A stretch of DNA of 64,000 nt, from assembly GCA_014647935.1 (NCBI GenBank), contig BMQD01000008.1:186001-250000 (forward strand). The letters are read 5' to 3'. A program made the position numbers and the translations under genes. How positions within the stretch are numbered: position 1 is the stretch's first letter; each line of letters begins with the position of its first letter. The DNA comes from Planomonospora parontospora. Lineage in GTDB: Bacteria; Actinomycetota; Actinomycetes; Streptosporangiales; Streptosporangiaceae. The notes beneath the pieces were generated by a model. It did not search any database, was not told the origin of the DNA, and saw only the letters and a list, made by a program, of their open reading frames with translations. Positions 1-9,167 of the stretch are shown piece after piece.

Positions 1-86
1 GGGCGGCGCGGGCGCGCGTACGGGCCACCGCGCGGACGGAAAATGGTTTGCCTGGTCAGAGCGGAGTTTGCCAGCCTGGACGAGCC

Positions 87-1775
87 ATGCGCTCCTTACC
101 CGCCGCTGATCCCGGCATCCCCGACGCCCGAAGCCCGGTCCGCTACCTGCTCTGGATCGCCCGCAACCAGGCCGGTCCCCTCGCCGTCGGCATCGCCTAC
201 GCCGTCCTGTGGTGGCTCACGATGGCGCTGGTCCCCGCCTTCGTGGGCAACGGCATCGACGCCATCACCGACAGGGACCTGCCCGGACTGCTCACCTGGG
301 GGGCGCTGACGTTCGCCCTGGGCGCCGCACAGGCGGTCACCGGGGTCATGCGGCACCGGATGGCCGTCCACAACTGGCTGAGCGCCGCCTACCGGACCGT
401 CCAGGTCACCGTCCGGCAGGCGACCAGGCTGGGGGCGACGCTGCCCAGGCGGATGTCCACCGGAGAGGTGGTCAGCGTCGGCAACTCCGACATCGCCCAC
501 ATCGGCAACGCGATCGACATCCTGCTCCGCGGCACCGGCGCAGTCGTCGCCGTCGCCGCGGTGACCGTCATCATGTTCGGGATGTCGCCGGTGCTCGGCC
601 TGACGGTGCTGGTCGGCGTCCCGCTGATGGCGGCCGCCGTGGCGCCGCTGCTCAAGCCGCTGCACCGCCGCCAGCACGCCCACCGCGACCTGCAGGGCGA
701 GCTGTCCACCCGGGCCACCGACATCGTCGCCGGCCTGCGCGTGCTGCGGGGCGTCGGCGGCGAGCAGGTCTTCGCCGACCGCTACGCCGCCGAGTCGCAG
801 AGGGTACGGCGCGCGGGCGTCCGGGTGGCCGCGGTGGACTCGGCGCTGGAGGGCGCGCAGATCCTGCTGCCCGGCCTGCTGATCGCCGCCGTCACCTGGC
901 TCGGCGCGGCCTTCGCGATCGAGGGCCGGATCACCCCCGGTGACCTCGTCACCTTCTACGGCTACGCGGTCTTCCTCGTCGCCCCGATGCGGACCCTCAC
1001 CGAGGCGGCCGACAAGCTGACCAAGGGGCACGTGTCCGCCCGCCGGGTGGTGCGGATACTGAACCTGGAGCCCGAGATGACCGGCGGCGCCGCCCGTTCG
1101 GACGGCGGCCTGCTCCGCGACGTGGCCTCCGGGGTCGCGGTCCGCCCCGGCACGCTCACCGCCGTTGCGGCGGCCACGCCCGAGGAGGCCGTCGCCGTCG
1201 CGGAACGGCTCGGCCGCTACGTCGGCGGCGACGTGGACTTCGGCGACGTGCCGCTGGACACGCTGCCGCTCGCCGAGGTGCGCCGCCGGATCCTGGTGGC
1301 CGACAACGGCGCGCGGCTGTTCGCCGGGACGCTCCGCGACGAGCTGGACGTCTCTGGCACGGCCCCGGACGAGGTCCTGGCCGAGGCGCTGCACGCCGCG
1401 TGCGCCGAGGACGTCGTCGAGGCGCTCCCCGGCGGTCTGGACGCGCCCGTCGCCGAGTCCGGCCGGGAGTTCTCCGGCGGCCAGCAGCAGCGGCTCCGGC
1501 TCGCCCGGGCCCTGGTGGCCGATCCGGAGGTGCTCATCCTGGTCGAGCCCACCAGCGCCGTCGACGCGCACACCGAGGCCCGCATCGCCGACCGGCTCGC
1601 CAAGGCCCGGCAGGGCAGGACCACACTGGTCTGCACGACCAGCCCGCTGGTGCTCGACCGCGCCGACCACGTGATCTACGTCGAGGGCGGCCTCGCGCGT
1701 GCCCAGGGCACCCACCGCGAGCTGCTGACCACCGCGCCCGCCTACGCCGCCACCGTCACCCGAGGGGAGGACTGA
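87..1775 (+). CDS. ABC exporter half-transporter with degenerate ATPase sites
   Basis: Membrane-fused ABC half-transporter of about 562 residues: an N-terminal exporter-type membrane domain (residues ~1-330), then a nucleotide-binding domain. The signature FSGGQQQRLRLARAL is intact near residue 462. The Walker A position carries an Ala/Glu-rich segment with no GKS/T, and Walker B reads LILVEPTSAVD, with Val486 replacing the magnesium-binding Asp. It should pair with the next gene, whose defects are complementary, to form a heterodimeric exporter with one competent ATP site. I chose ATG 87 because residues before it are not membrane-transporter-like; an in-frame start at 48 exists. The stop lies 6 nt before the next start. 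The substrate cannot be inferred. Confidence 0.9.
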   Translation: MRSLPAADPGIPDARSPVRYLLWIARNQAGPLAVGIAYAVLWWLTMALVPAFVGNGIDAITDRDLPGLLTWGALTFALGAAQAVTGVMRHRMAVHNWLSAAYRTVQVTVRQATRLGATLPRRMSTGEVVSVGNSDIAHIGNAIDILLRGTGAVVAVAAVTVIMFGMSPVLGLTVLVGVPLMAAAVAPLLKPLHRRQHAHRDLQGELSTRATDIVAGLRVLRGVGGEQVFADRYAAESQRVRRAGVRVAAVDSALEGAQILLPGLLIAAVTWLGAAFAIEGRITPGDLVTFYGYAVFLVAPMRTLTEAADKLTKGHVSARRVVRILNLEPEMTGGAARSDGGLLRDVASGVAVRPGTLTAVAAATPEEAVAVAERLGRYVGGDVDFGDVPLDTLPLAEVRRRILVADNGARLFAGTLRDELDVSGTAPDEVLAEALHAACAEDVVEALPGGLDAPVAESGREFSGGQQQRLRLARALVADPEVLILVEPTSAVDAHTEARIADRLAKARQGRTTLVCTTSPLVLDRADHVIYVEGGLARAQGTHRELLTTAPAYAATVTRGED

Positions 1776-1781
1776 TCCGCC

Positions 1782-3572
1782 GTGAGTGAACGAACGGACG
1801 GACAGGCCGGAGGATCCGCCGAGCCGGACGGCGGACGGATCCTGCCGGTCGCCGACCGGGCGCAGGTCCGCGCCTACGCCCGCCGGCTCACCCTGCAGCA
1901 CCCCCGGGCGCTGGCGGCGGCCCTGGTCCTGCACGGCCTGGCCGCCGCCTGCGGCCTGGCCGTGCCGTGGCTGCTGGGCGGGCTCGTCCAGGACGTGCAC
2001 GACGGCGCCGGGGTCGCCCCCGCCGCAGTGGCGCTGGCCGTGGCAGGCTTCCTGGTCGGCCAGGCCGTGCTGGTCAGATACGCCGTCTACGCCTCCTCCG
2101 CGCTCGGTGAGAAGGTCCTGGCCGAGCTGCGCGAGGAGTTCGTCGGCCGGGTGCTCGGGCTGCCGCTCTCGGCGGTCGAGCGCGCCGGGTCGGGCGACCT
2201 CATCACCCGGACCTCCCGGGACGTGGACTCGCTGTCGCGGACCGTGCGGCACGCCGTACCCGAGACACTGATCGCGCTGGTCACCTGCGCCGTCACGGTC
2301 GGCGCGCTGGTGCTGGTGGGACCGCTGCTGGTGCTGCCCTCGCTGCTGGCCGCCCCGGTGCTCTGGTTCTCCACCCGGTGGTACCTCAGGCGCGCCCGGG
2401 ACGGTTACCTGCGGGAGAGCGCCGCCTACGCGGACATGACCGACGGCCTCGCCGAGACGGTCAACGGCGCCCGCACGGTGGAGGCCCTGGGCCTGCAGGA
2501 GCGGCGCCACCGGCGCACCGACGCCGACATCGCCCGGTCGTGGGCGGCCGAGCGCTACACCCTCGGCCTGCGCACGGTCTGGTTCCCGGCGGTCGAGTTC
2601 GGCTACGTGATCCCGATCGTGGCCACGCTGGTCGCCGGCGGCGCGTTCTACATCGAGGGCTGGGCCTCGATCGCGCAGGTCACCTCGGCTGTGATCTACG
2701 TGCAGCAGCTCATCGACCCGCTCGACCGGCTGCTCATGTGGATCGACGAGCTCCAGGTCGGCGGGGCCTCCATGGCCCGCCTGCTGGGCGTCTCCGAGGT
2801 GCCGGACGACCGGGAGGCCGGCACCGCCGCCCCGGACGGCCGGGAGCTGCGGGCCGATGGGGTGCGCTACGCCTACCGCGAGGGTCGCGACGTGCTGCAC
2901 GGCATCGACCTGGCGGTCCGGCCGGGGGAGCGGCTGGCCGTGGTCGGCCCGTCCGGCGCGGGCAAGTCCACGCTGGGCAGGCTGCTCGCGGGCATCCACG
3001 GCCCGCGTGCCGGGAAGGTCACGGTCGGCGGGGCGCCGCTGGTCGAGCTCCCCCTGGACGACCTGCGCGGCCAGGTGGCGCTGGTGACCCAGGAGCACCA
3101 CGTGTTCCGGGGCACGCTCCGCGACAACCTGCTGATCGCCCGCCCGGAGGCGGACGACGACGCGATCCGGGCGGCTCTCGCGGCGGTGGACGCCGGAGAT
3201 TGGGTCGCGGCCCTGCCGGGCGGCCTGGACACCGCCGTCGGCTCCGGCGGTGAGGAGGTCTCGCCGGCCCAGGCCCAGCAGCTGGCGCTGGCCCGGCTGG
3301 TCCTGGCCGACCCGCACACCCTGGTCCTCGACGAGGCGACCTCGCTGATCGACCCGCGCGCGGCCCGGCACCTGGAGCGGTCACTGGCCGCGGTCCTCGA
3401 CGGCCGCACGGTGATCGCCATCGCGCACCGCCTGCACACGGCGCACGACGCCGACCGGGTCGCGGTGGTCGAGGGCGGCCGGATCAGCGAGCTGGGCTCC
3501 CACGACGAGCTCGTCGCCGCGGGCGGTTCCTACGCCGCCCTGTGGAGCAGCTGGCACGGCACACCGCGATAG
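1782..3572 (+). CDS. ABC exporter half-transporter, catalytic partner
   Basis: Second exporter half-transporter (596 aa) with a fused membrane domain and nucleotide-binding domain. Walker A GPSGAGKST (residues 389-397) and Walker B LVLDEATS (Asp517, Glu518) are intact, and the H-loop IAHRL is present. The signature is degenerate, VSPAQAQQ near 493 instead of LSGGQ. Paired with the preceding protein, the competent ATP site would combine this protein's Walker motifs with the partner's signature, as in TM287/288-type exporters (family knowledge). The GTG start is preceded by a GAGGGGAGG Shine-Dalgarno 11 nt upstream, 6 nt after the partner's stop, so the two are co-transcribed. Confidence 0.93.
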   Translation: MSERTDGQAGGSAEPDGGRILPVADRAQVRAYARRLTLQHPRALAAALVLHGLAAACGLAVPWLLGGLVQDVHDGAGVAPAAVALAVAGFLVGQAVLVRYAVYASSALGEKVLAELREEFVGRVLGLPLSAVERAGSGDLITRTSRDVDSLSRTVRHAVPETLIALVTCAVTVGALVLVGPLLVLPSLLAAPVLWFSTRWYLRRARDGYLRESAAYADMTDGLAETVNGARTVEALGLQERRHRRTDADIARSWAAERYTLGLRTVWFPAVEFGYVIPIVATLVAGGAFYIEGWASIAQVTSAVIYVQQLIDPLDRLLMWIDELQVGGASMARLLGVSEVPDDREAGTAAPDGRELRADGVRYAYREGRDVLHGIDLAVRPGERLAVVGPSGAGKSTLGRLLAGIHGPRAGKVTVGGAPLVELPLDDLRGQVALVTQEHHVFRGTLRDNLLIARPEADDDAIRAALAAVDAGDWVAALPGGLDTAVGSGGEEVSPAQAQQLALARLVLADPHTLVLDEATSLIDPRAARHLERSLAAVLDGRTVIAIAHRLHTAHDADRVAVVEGGRISELGSHDELVAAGGSYAALWSSWHGTPR

Positions 3573-3670
3573 CCGCCACGGCACTCCGCGGCAGCCGGGA
3601 CGAACCCGCCGCCCGGGCACGGGCCTGGGTGGGGCGCGCCGCGCTCGGCGCACGGGCCCGGGTGGAGCGG

Positions 3671-3780
3671 GCCACGCCGCGGTACGGCGGGCCACGCCGC
3701 GGTACGGCGGGCCACGCCGCGGTACGGCGGGCCACGCCGCGGTACGGCGGGCCGCGCTCCGGCGGGCCGCGCTCCGGCGC
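3671..3780. repeat. Intergenic tandem repeat: four 20-bp units then two 15-bp units
   Basis: Four exact copies of GCCACGCCGCGGTACGGCGG occupy 3671-3750, followed by two near-identical 15-bp units (GCCGCGCTCCGGCGG) at 3751-3780. The array lies in the 243-bp gap between the convergent ABC operon and the S9 peptidase. GC-rich short IR elements within each unit could form hairpins and act as a bidirectional terminator. ORFs running through it on either strand are repeat artefacts. Confidence 0.9.
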
Positions 3781-3815
3781 GCGGGCCCGGGCCGGGTCCC
3801 GCGCGCCGTACCGGT

Positions 3816-5885
3816 TCAGCCGATGCCGAGGGACCTCCTGAGGAAGTCGACCTGGAGCAGGAGGAGGTTCTCGGCCACGACCTCCTGCGGGGTCATGTGG
3901 GTCACGCCGGACAGCGGGAGCACGTTGTGCGGGCGGCCCGCCGACAGCAGCGCCGAGGAGAGCCGCAGGGTGTGCGCGGCGACCACGTTGTCGTCGGCCA
4001 GGCCGTGGATCAGCAGGAGCGGCCGGTCGAGCTTCTCGGCGTCGGCGAAGAGCGACGAGGCGTCGTAGTGACCCTCCTCCGGCTGCCCGAGGTAGCGCTC
4101 GGTGTAGCAGGTGTCGTAGAGCCGCCAGTCGGTCACCGGGGCCCCGGCGACGGCCGCGTGGAACACGTCGGGGCGGCGCATCACGGCCAGAGCCGCCAGG
4201 TAGCCGCCGAAGGACCAGCCGCGGATGGCCACCCTGGACAGGTCGAGGTCGTCGGGGAAGCGCTCGGCGACGCCGTGCAGGGCGTCGACCTGGTCGTCGA
4301 GGACCGGCCCCGCCAGGTCGTGCAGGACGGCCCGTTCGAACTCCGGGCCCCGCCCGGGGGTGCCCCGGCCGTCGGCGACGACCACCGCGAACCCCTGGTC
4401 GGCGAACCACTGGCTGGTCAGGTAGGCGCCGGACGCGGCCAGCACGCGCTGGGCGTGCGGCCCGCCGTACGGGTCCATCAGGACCGGGAGCCGGGCCGAG
4501 CCGGGCACGTGGCCGCTGGGCAGGATCACGGCGGTGGACAGCTCGCGCTCGCCCGTGCGGATCAGGGAGACCCGCAGGTCCAGGCCGTGCCGCTCGGCGT
4601 GCGAGGCGATGTGGCCGCGCGGCCGGTGGTGGTGCAGGACCTGGACCTGCGGGCCCTCGCTGCCGAGGGTCTGGCCGACGAGCACGAGGGTGCCGCCCGC
4701 GGTGCGGCCGTTGTAGACGCCGCTCTCGGGCGGGCTGACCAGGGTGATCCGGCCGTCGCGGTAGGCCCAGACGGCGATCTCGGCGGGGTCGCCGCCGCTG
4801 GCCCGGAAGAGCACGGTGTCGCCGTCGATGTCGAGGACCTCGCGGACCTGGAGGGTGGGCGGAGTGGCAGGCTCGTCCCCGATGACCAGCCGGCGCCCGC
4901 CGCCGGAGTCGGCGACCCAGACCAGGGTGCCGTCGGACAGGTGGCCGGGCACGCCGGTGACGATCTCCACCCAGGCGTCGTCGGTGTCCTCGCGGACGAG
5001 CGCCGACTCCCCGGTGGCCGGGTCCACCTTCAGCAGCCTCATCGACCGCTGGTCGCGGGAGAGGGTGACGATCGCCAGGCCGTGGGCGTCCCAGCGGGCG
5101 TTGACGAGGTACTCGTCGGTGAAGGGGACCCGGACGCGGGAGCCGCTCAGGCCGAGCACGAAGAGCTCGACCTTCGCGTTCGGCGTGCCCGCGGCGGGAT
5201 AGCGCTGCGGGACGGCGGGGCGGGACGGGTTGGCGGGGTCGGCGACGAACCACTCCTGGACCGCCGACTCGTCGGCCCGCTCGACCAGCACCGCGTCGCC
5301 CGCCGGGGACCACCAGTGGCCCCGCATGCGGCTCATCTCCTCGGCCGCGATGAACTCCGCCAGGCCGTAGGTCACCCCGGGGCCCTCGGGCCGGGCCAGG
5401 ACGTGGTCCACCTCGTCCGCCAGGCTCTGCACGTGGAAGGCGCCGCCGGTCACGTAGCCGACGTAGCTCCCGTCGGGGGACAGCCGCGGGTCGATCACCG
5501 GGCCGGACGTGGTCAGGCGGCGCACGCCCGCGGTCTTCAGGTCCACGGCGTACAGGCCGCCCGCGAGGGTGAAGACGGCCGTGGTGACCGCGCCGTCGGT
5601 GCTGTAGCCGACGATGCCGCCGGCCTGCTCGCGGCTGCGCTCCCGGCGGGCGCGCTCCTCGGGGGGCAGGTCCTCCTCGCCCGCGTCGAGCGCGCGGGGG
5701 TCGGCGATCAGCCGCTCACCGCCTCCGGCGACGTCGAACTCCCACAGGCAGGTGACCGGGTCCGAGCCGCTCCTCGTCCGCAGGAAGACGACCCGGGAGC
5801 CGTCGGGCGAGATCGTGAAGCCACGCGGCACCCCCAGGGTGAAGCGGCGGGTCCGGGCATGGAGACGAGGGAAGCTCTCACTCAT
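3816..5885 (-). CDS. S9 family peptidase (DPP-IV/prolyl oligopeptidase type)
   Basis: Serine peptidase of about 689 residues: an N-terminal beta-propeller-like region rich in WD/PD40-type repeats (for example ISPDGSRVVFLRT, LSPDGSYVGYV) and a C-terminal alpha/beta-hydrolase domain. The nucleophile elbow is GWSFGGY; the acid lies in HGLADDNV and the His in SGVTHMT, giving a complete triad. It is expected to release dipeptides or cleave after proline; there is no signal peptide, so it is probably cytoplasmic. I chose the ATG at 5885 because a GGCAGG Shine-Dalgarno lies 9 nt upstream; ATG 5894 is the alternative. The gene converges on the ABC operon. Confidence 0.93.
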   Translation of the reverse strand: MSESFPRLHARTRRFTLGVPRGFTISPDGSRVVFLRTRSGSDPVTCLWEFDVAGGGERLIADPRALDAGEEDLPPEERARRERSREQAGGIVGYSTDGAVTTAVFTLAGGLYAVDLKTAGVRRLTTSGPVIDPRLSPDGSYVGYVTGGAFHVQSLADEVDHVLARPEGPGVTYGLAEFIAAEEMSRMRGHWWSPAGDAVLVERADESAVQEWFVADPANPSRPAVPQRYPAAGTPNAKVELFVLGLSGSRVRVPFTDEYLVNARWDAHGLAIVTLSRDQRSMRLLKVDPATGESALVREDTDDAWVEIVTGVPGHLSDGTLVWVADSGGGRRLVIGDEPATPPTLQVREVLDIDGDTVLFRASGGDPAEIAVWAYRDGRITLVSPPESGVYNGRTAGGTLVLVGQTLGSEGPQVQVLHHHRPRGHIASHAERHGLDLRVSLIRTGERELSTAVILPSGHVPGSARLPVLMDPYGGPHAQRVLAASGAYLTSQWFADQGFAVVVADGRGTPGRGPEFERAVLHDLAGPVLDDQVDALHGVAERFPDDLDLSRVAIRGWSFGGYLAALAVMRRPDVFHAAVAGAPVTDWRLYDTCYTERYLGQPEEGHYDASSLFADAEKLDRPLLLIHGLADDNVVAAHTLRLSSALLSAGRPHNVLPLSGVTHMTPQEVVAENLLLLQVDFLRRSLGIG

Positions 5886-6057
5886 ACCGCTCATCCTGCC
5901 AGCTTGACAGCGCATTCCACGGCGCACGCAGACGTTCGAGTGAAGGCTGTTATGAAAGAAAATGGGCATACGCGACTTAATATGCGAATTAACTGCTCAC
6001 CAGGGCCGCCGCCGGTTCACGGCTTCCTCCCGGCCCGGGCCGCCCCCGGTGCCCCGA

Positions 6058-6063
6058 TACCCT
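6058..6063 (+). promoter_or_regulatory. Putative -10 (TACCCT) of a leaderless mshB promoter
   Basis: TACCCT sits exactly 7 nt before the mshB ATG and no Shine-Dalgarno is present, so transcription probably starts at or next to the start codon. The same spacing recurs at many genes in this window. Confidence 0.55.
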
Positions 6064-6070
6064 CTGAGTC

Positions 6071-6976
6071 ATGAACGATCGGCGCCTGCTGCTGGTACAC
6101 GCCCACCCCGACGACGAGACGATCGGCACCGGGGCCACCATGGCCAAGTACGCCGCCGAGGGCGCCCGGGTCACCCTGGTCACCTGCACGCTGGGCGAGG
6201 AGGGCGAGGTCATCCCGCCGGAGCTCGCCCACCTGGCCGCCGACCGCGACGACACGCTGGGCGCGCACCGCGTCGGCGAGCTGGCGGCGGCCTGCGCGGC
6301 GCTCGGCGTCGCCGACCACCGCTTCCTGGGCGGCGCCGGACGCTGGCGCGACTCGGGCATGATGGGCGCCGCCTCCAACCACCGCCCGAACGCCTTCTGG
6401 CAGGCCGACCTCGACGAGGCCGCCGGGGAACTGGTCAAGGTGATCCGCGAGGTGCGCCCCCAGGTTCTCGTCACCTACGACGACAACGGCTTCTACGGCC
6501 ATCCCGACCACATCCAGGCCCACCGCGTCTCCTGGCGCGCCCTGGAGCTGGCCGGCGACCCCGCGTTCGGCGAGGGCGAGCCGTGGCGGATCGCCAAGTT
6601 CTACCTCACCGCGATGACCAGGTCCGCCGTCCGCCGGGCCGCCGAGGCGATGCGCGAGGCGGACGCGCCCTTCCAGGTCGCCGAGGCCGAGGACCTGCCG
6701 TACGGCTGCGCGGACGAGGACGTCACGACCGAGATCGACGCCCGCGAGCACGTCGGCGCCAAACTGGAGGCGATGCGCGCGCACGCCACCCAGATCAGCG
6801 TGGACCCGCCCTGGTTCGCCCTGTCCAACGGCATCGGGCAGCAGGCGTTCGGGGTCGAGCAGTACATCCTGCGCCGCGGCGTGCCGGGCCCCCCGGGGCC
6901 GGGGGCGCCGGTCGAGGCCGGCGGCGTCGGCGAGCCGTACGACCGCGAGGACGATCTCTTCGCGGGCATCGGCTAG
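6071..6976 (+). CDS. mshB: GlcNAc-Ins deacetylase of mycothiol biosynthesis
   Basis: 301-residue LmbE/PIG-L-type zinc deacetylase. The N-terminal motif AHPDDE (near residues 12-17), the downstream [12 protein letters not shown] segment and the overall length match MshB, which removes acetate from 1-O-(2-acetamido-2-deoxy-alpha-glucopyranosyl)-D-myo-inositol before cysteine ligation by MshC. The paralogue Mca is the main alternative, but the adjacent DUF6113-type membrane gene supports MshB. Cytoplasmic. The ATG lacks a ribosome site and follows a TACCCT hexamer by 7 nt, suggesting a leaderless transcript. The divergent S9 peptidase shares the AT-richer 185-bp upstream gap. Confidence 0.93.
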   Translation: MNDRRLLLVHAHPDDETIGTGATMAKYAAEGARVTLVTCTLGEEGEVIPPELAHLAADRDDTLGAHRVGELAAACAALGVADHRFLGGAGRWRDSGMMGAASNHRPNAFWQADLDEAAGELVKVIREVRPQVLVTYDDNGFYGHPDHIQAHRVSWRALELAGDPAFGEGEPWRIAKFYLTAMTRSAVRRAAEAMREADAPFQVAEAEDLPYGCADEDVTTEIDAREHVGAKLEAMRAHATQISVDPPWFALSNGIGQQAFGVEQYILRRGVPGPPGPGAPVEAGGVGEPYDREDDLFAGIG

Positions 6977-6987
6977 CCTCGGTGGTC

Positions 6988-7473
6988 GTGGAGGGAATTC
7001 CTGAGGCGGGCCCGGCGACGGGCCCCGGGACGGGCGGGACGCAGGCGGCCGCGGGGCCGCCGCCGCGGCTGCTCACCGCTGCGGCCTACGCCGTGCTCGT
7101 CCTCCTCGGCGCCCTCATGGGACTCATGGGCGGCTTCCAGCACTCGTGGTACCTCCGGCCCGTCCCGATCTCGGCCATCGGCTGGGTTCTGGGGACCTTC
7201 GCCGTCTGTCACGGCGCGGGGCGCGCGATGGGCGGCCGGGCGGGGGCCATGGCACCCGCCGCCGGCTGGCTGGCGGTCACGACGCTCTGGCTGACCGCGC
7301 GCCCCGAGGGCGACCTGGTCATCGCCGACGACGTCTCGGGTTACGTCTACCTGTACGGCGGGCTGCTCGCCGCGCTCGCGGGCGCCCTGCTCGTCCCGCC
7401 GGGCAGCGGCGGGTCGTGGCTGCTCAGCGGCCACCCGCACGGATCGCACCCGGTGAGATCAGATTCGTCCTGA
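6988..7473 (+). CDS. DUF6113-like membrane protein
   Basis: About 161 residues with a Gly/Pro-rich N-terminus and roughly four hydrophobic segments (LLTAAAYAVLVLLGALMGLM; an ISAIGWVLGTFAV stretch; MAPAAGWLAVTTLWL; YLYGGLLAALAGALLV). It begins 11 nt after the mshB stop and is likely co-transcribed with it. Small membrane proteins of this kind commonly follow mshB in actinobacteria; function unknown. GTG 6982 is an alternative start. Confidence 0.75.
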   Translation: MEGIPEAGPATGPGTGGTQAAAGPPPRLLTAAAYAVLVLLGALMGLMGGFQHSWYLRPVPISAIGWVLGTFAVCHGAGRAMGGRAGAMAPAAGWLAVTTLWLTARPEGDLVIADDVSGYVYLYGGLLAALAGALLVPPGSGGSWLLSGHPHGSHPVRSDSS

Positions 7474-7491
7474 TTGCGTATGGTGGCGTGC

Positions 7492-7986
7492 GTGCACGTT
7501 GAGCAGCCAGTGGACCGCGACGCCTACCGCAGGGCCGTCGGCCGTTTCGCGACCGGCATCGCCGTCGTGACCACCCGGCTCGGCGGGATCGACCACGTGA
7601 TGACCGTGAACTCCTTCGCCTCGGTCTCCCTCGACCCGCTGCTCGCGCTGTTCTGCGCGGAGAAGGTCGCCCGGTTCCACGACGCGGTGCTCGCCGCCGG
7701 GGTGTGGGGGGTGTCGGTCCTGCCCGACACCGCCGAGGACGTCTCGCGTTTCTTCGCCCACCGGGGCCGCCCGCTCGCGGGCCAGCTCGACGGCCGCCCG
7801 CACCACCACGGCGGGCTCGGCGTCCCGCTGCTCGACGACGCGCTGGCCACCCTGGAGTGCCGGACCACCGCAGTCCACGACGGCGGCGACCACTCCATCG
7901 TGGTCGGCGCGGTGGTCGCGGTGGCGACCCCGGCGGAGGGCTCGCCGCTGCTCTACCACGAGGGCCGCTACCGCCGCCTGGGCTGA
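7492..7986 (+). CDS. Flavin reductase family protein
   Basis: About 164 residues with the FMN-binding split-barrel signature of flavin reductases: YRRAVGRFATGIAVVTT near the N-terminus, then TVNSFASVSLDPLL and a GVSVLPDTAEDVSRFF segment. Such proteins reduce FMN/FAD with NAD(P)H, often supplying two-component monooxygenases; no oxygenase partner is adjacent. ATG 7480 is an in-frame alternative, but TATGGT (7479-7484) lies 7 nt before GTG 7492, the leaderless spacing seen elsewhere here, so I prefer 7492. It follows the DUF6113-like gene by 18 nt. Confidence 0.85.
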   Translation: MHVEQPVDRDAYRRAVGRFATGIAVVTTRLGGIDHVMTVNSFASVSLDPLLALFCAEKVARFHDAVLAAGVWGVSVLPDTAEDVSRFFAHRGRPLAGQLDGRPHHHGGLGVPLLDDALATLECRTTAVHDGGDHSIVVGAVVAVATPAEGSPLLYHEGRYRRLG

Positions 7987-8003
7987 AGGCGCACAATCGC
8001 CGT

Positions 8004-8438
8004 ATGCGACGGTGGCACCGGGCGCGGCGGACGCTCAACTACGCGAACCTCTCCACCCCGTTGGGGCTGCTGGTGGCCCGCCTGGGCCGGGCCCGGCTGA
8101 CCGCCGGGCCGGACGGCCTGCTGCTGGCGCACGGCTACCGCATCCCGTTCCCGGTGGCCGGGGCGTTCACGGTCGGCAACGTGGTCCTGACCCGGCACGG
8201 CGAGGGCTACCTGACCGGCGCCCTGCTCCGCCACGAGGACCGGCACGCCTCGCAGTACGCCGCGTGCGCCGGACTGCCCATGCTCCCGCTCTACGTCGCC
8301 GCGGTGGCCGTCTCGGTGCTGGTCTGCGGGAACCCCGGCTCCTGGAACGTCTTCGAGCGGCTGGCGAACCTGGAGGACGGCAACTACCCCCGCACGCCGC
8401 CGTGGTGGACCCGGGCGCGGGTGCGGCGGCGGAGGTAG
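8004..8438 (+). CDS. Small membrane-associated protein with HExxH-type motif
   Basis: 144 residues, not assigned to a named family. Visible features are a basic N-terminus, a central [20 protein letters not shown] segment, the sequence [11 protein letters not shown], which contains HExxH as in zinc metallopeptidases, one hydrophobic segment ([19 protein letters not shown]), a later Glu in [12 protein letters not shown] and a very basic tail. A membrane-linked metallopeptidase-like role is possible but unproven. The ATG is preceded by CACAAT at 6 nt and no Shine-Dalgarno. Confidence 0.7.
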   Translation: MRRWHRARRTLNYANLSTPLGLLVARLGRARLTAGPDGLLLAHGYRIPFPVAGAFTVGNVVLTRHGEGYLTGALLRHEDRHASQYAACAGLPMLPLYVAAVAVSVLVCGNPGSWNVFERLANLEDGNYPRTPPWWTRARVRRRR

Positions 8439-8592
8439 GCCGGGAGGGGCCCCTCCGCCGGATCCGCCGCGACGGCACGGGCTCCGCGCGTCCAGGTCCG
8501 GGCGAGGGCCACCCCGGGGCGGGAAGGCCGCGGCCCGGACGAGGGCCACCCGGGCGGGGGAGGCCGCGATCGCGTCCGGGAGAATGCGGCGC

Positions 8593-9072
8593 ATGGAGTT
8601 CACGACCGCCGACCTGATCGACGCCCACGGCGACATCCTGGCGAGCTGCGTGACGCAGTTCCGCTCGTACGGCCTGCGCGCCCGCTTCGCCGGGCCGATC
8701 GCCACCGTCCGCTGCCTGGAGGACAACGCCCTGGTCAAGCAGGTCCTGGCCACGCCGGGAGAGGGCCGGGTCCTGGTGGTGGACGGCGCGGGCTCGCTGC
8801 GCACCGCCCTGATGGGCGACCTGATCGCCGCCTCGGCCGTCGCCTCCGGCTGGTCCGGGGTGGTCGTCAACGGCGCGGTCCGCGACACCGCCGCCTTCGC
8901 CGGCCTCGACCTCGGCATCAAGGCGCTGGGCTCCAACCCGCGCAAGAGCGCCAAGGCGGGCAGGGGCGACCTCGACGTCCCCGTCACCTTCGGCGAGGTC
9001 ACCTTCGCCCCCGGCGCCTGGCTCTACAGCGACGAGGACGGCATCGTCGTCAGCCCGCACGCCCTGCCGTAG
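8593..9072 (+). CDS. rraA: RraA-family protein
   Basis: 159 residues with classical RraA hallmarks: [11 protein letters not shown] at the N-terminus, [18 protein letters not shown], and the glycine-rich [20 protein letters not shown] followed by [19 protein letters not shown]. RraA proteins were described as RNase E inhibitors, but many are 4-hydroxy-4-methyl-2-oxoglutarate/oxaloacetate aldolases; the GDL...RD residues for metal and substrate binding are present, so either role is possible. GAGAAT lies 7 nt before the ATG. About 150 bp of GC-rich sequence separates it from the HExxH gene. Confidence 0.9.
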   Translation: MEFTTADLIDAHGDILASCVTQFRSYGLRARFAGPIATVRCLEDNALVKQVLATPGEGRVLVVDGAGSLRTALMGDLIAASAVASGWSGVVVNGAVRDTAAFAGLDLGIKALGSNPRKSAKAGRGDLDVPVTFGEVTFAPGAWLYSDEDGIVVSPHALP

Positions 9073-9167
9073 GCCCCGATGACCTCACCCGGTGGCCGCC
9101 GCCGGAGATGTCGGACCTCGGAGATCCGACGCTCCGTGACCGTGGAAGGACCGCCTCCGGCGGCCGT

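Noticed and set aside
96..3371. 1,091-codon minus-strand ORF across the ABC operon
   Set aside because: GC-rich shadow frame of two clear ABC genes; Arg/Gly/Gln-rich with no domain.
3671..3780. Possible CRISPR array
   Set aside because: Units are contiguous without spacers, and there are no cas genes; the RecB/Cas4-like gene at 53179 is a lone nuclease.
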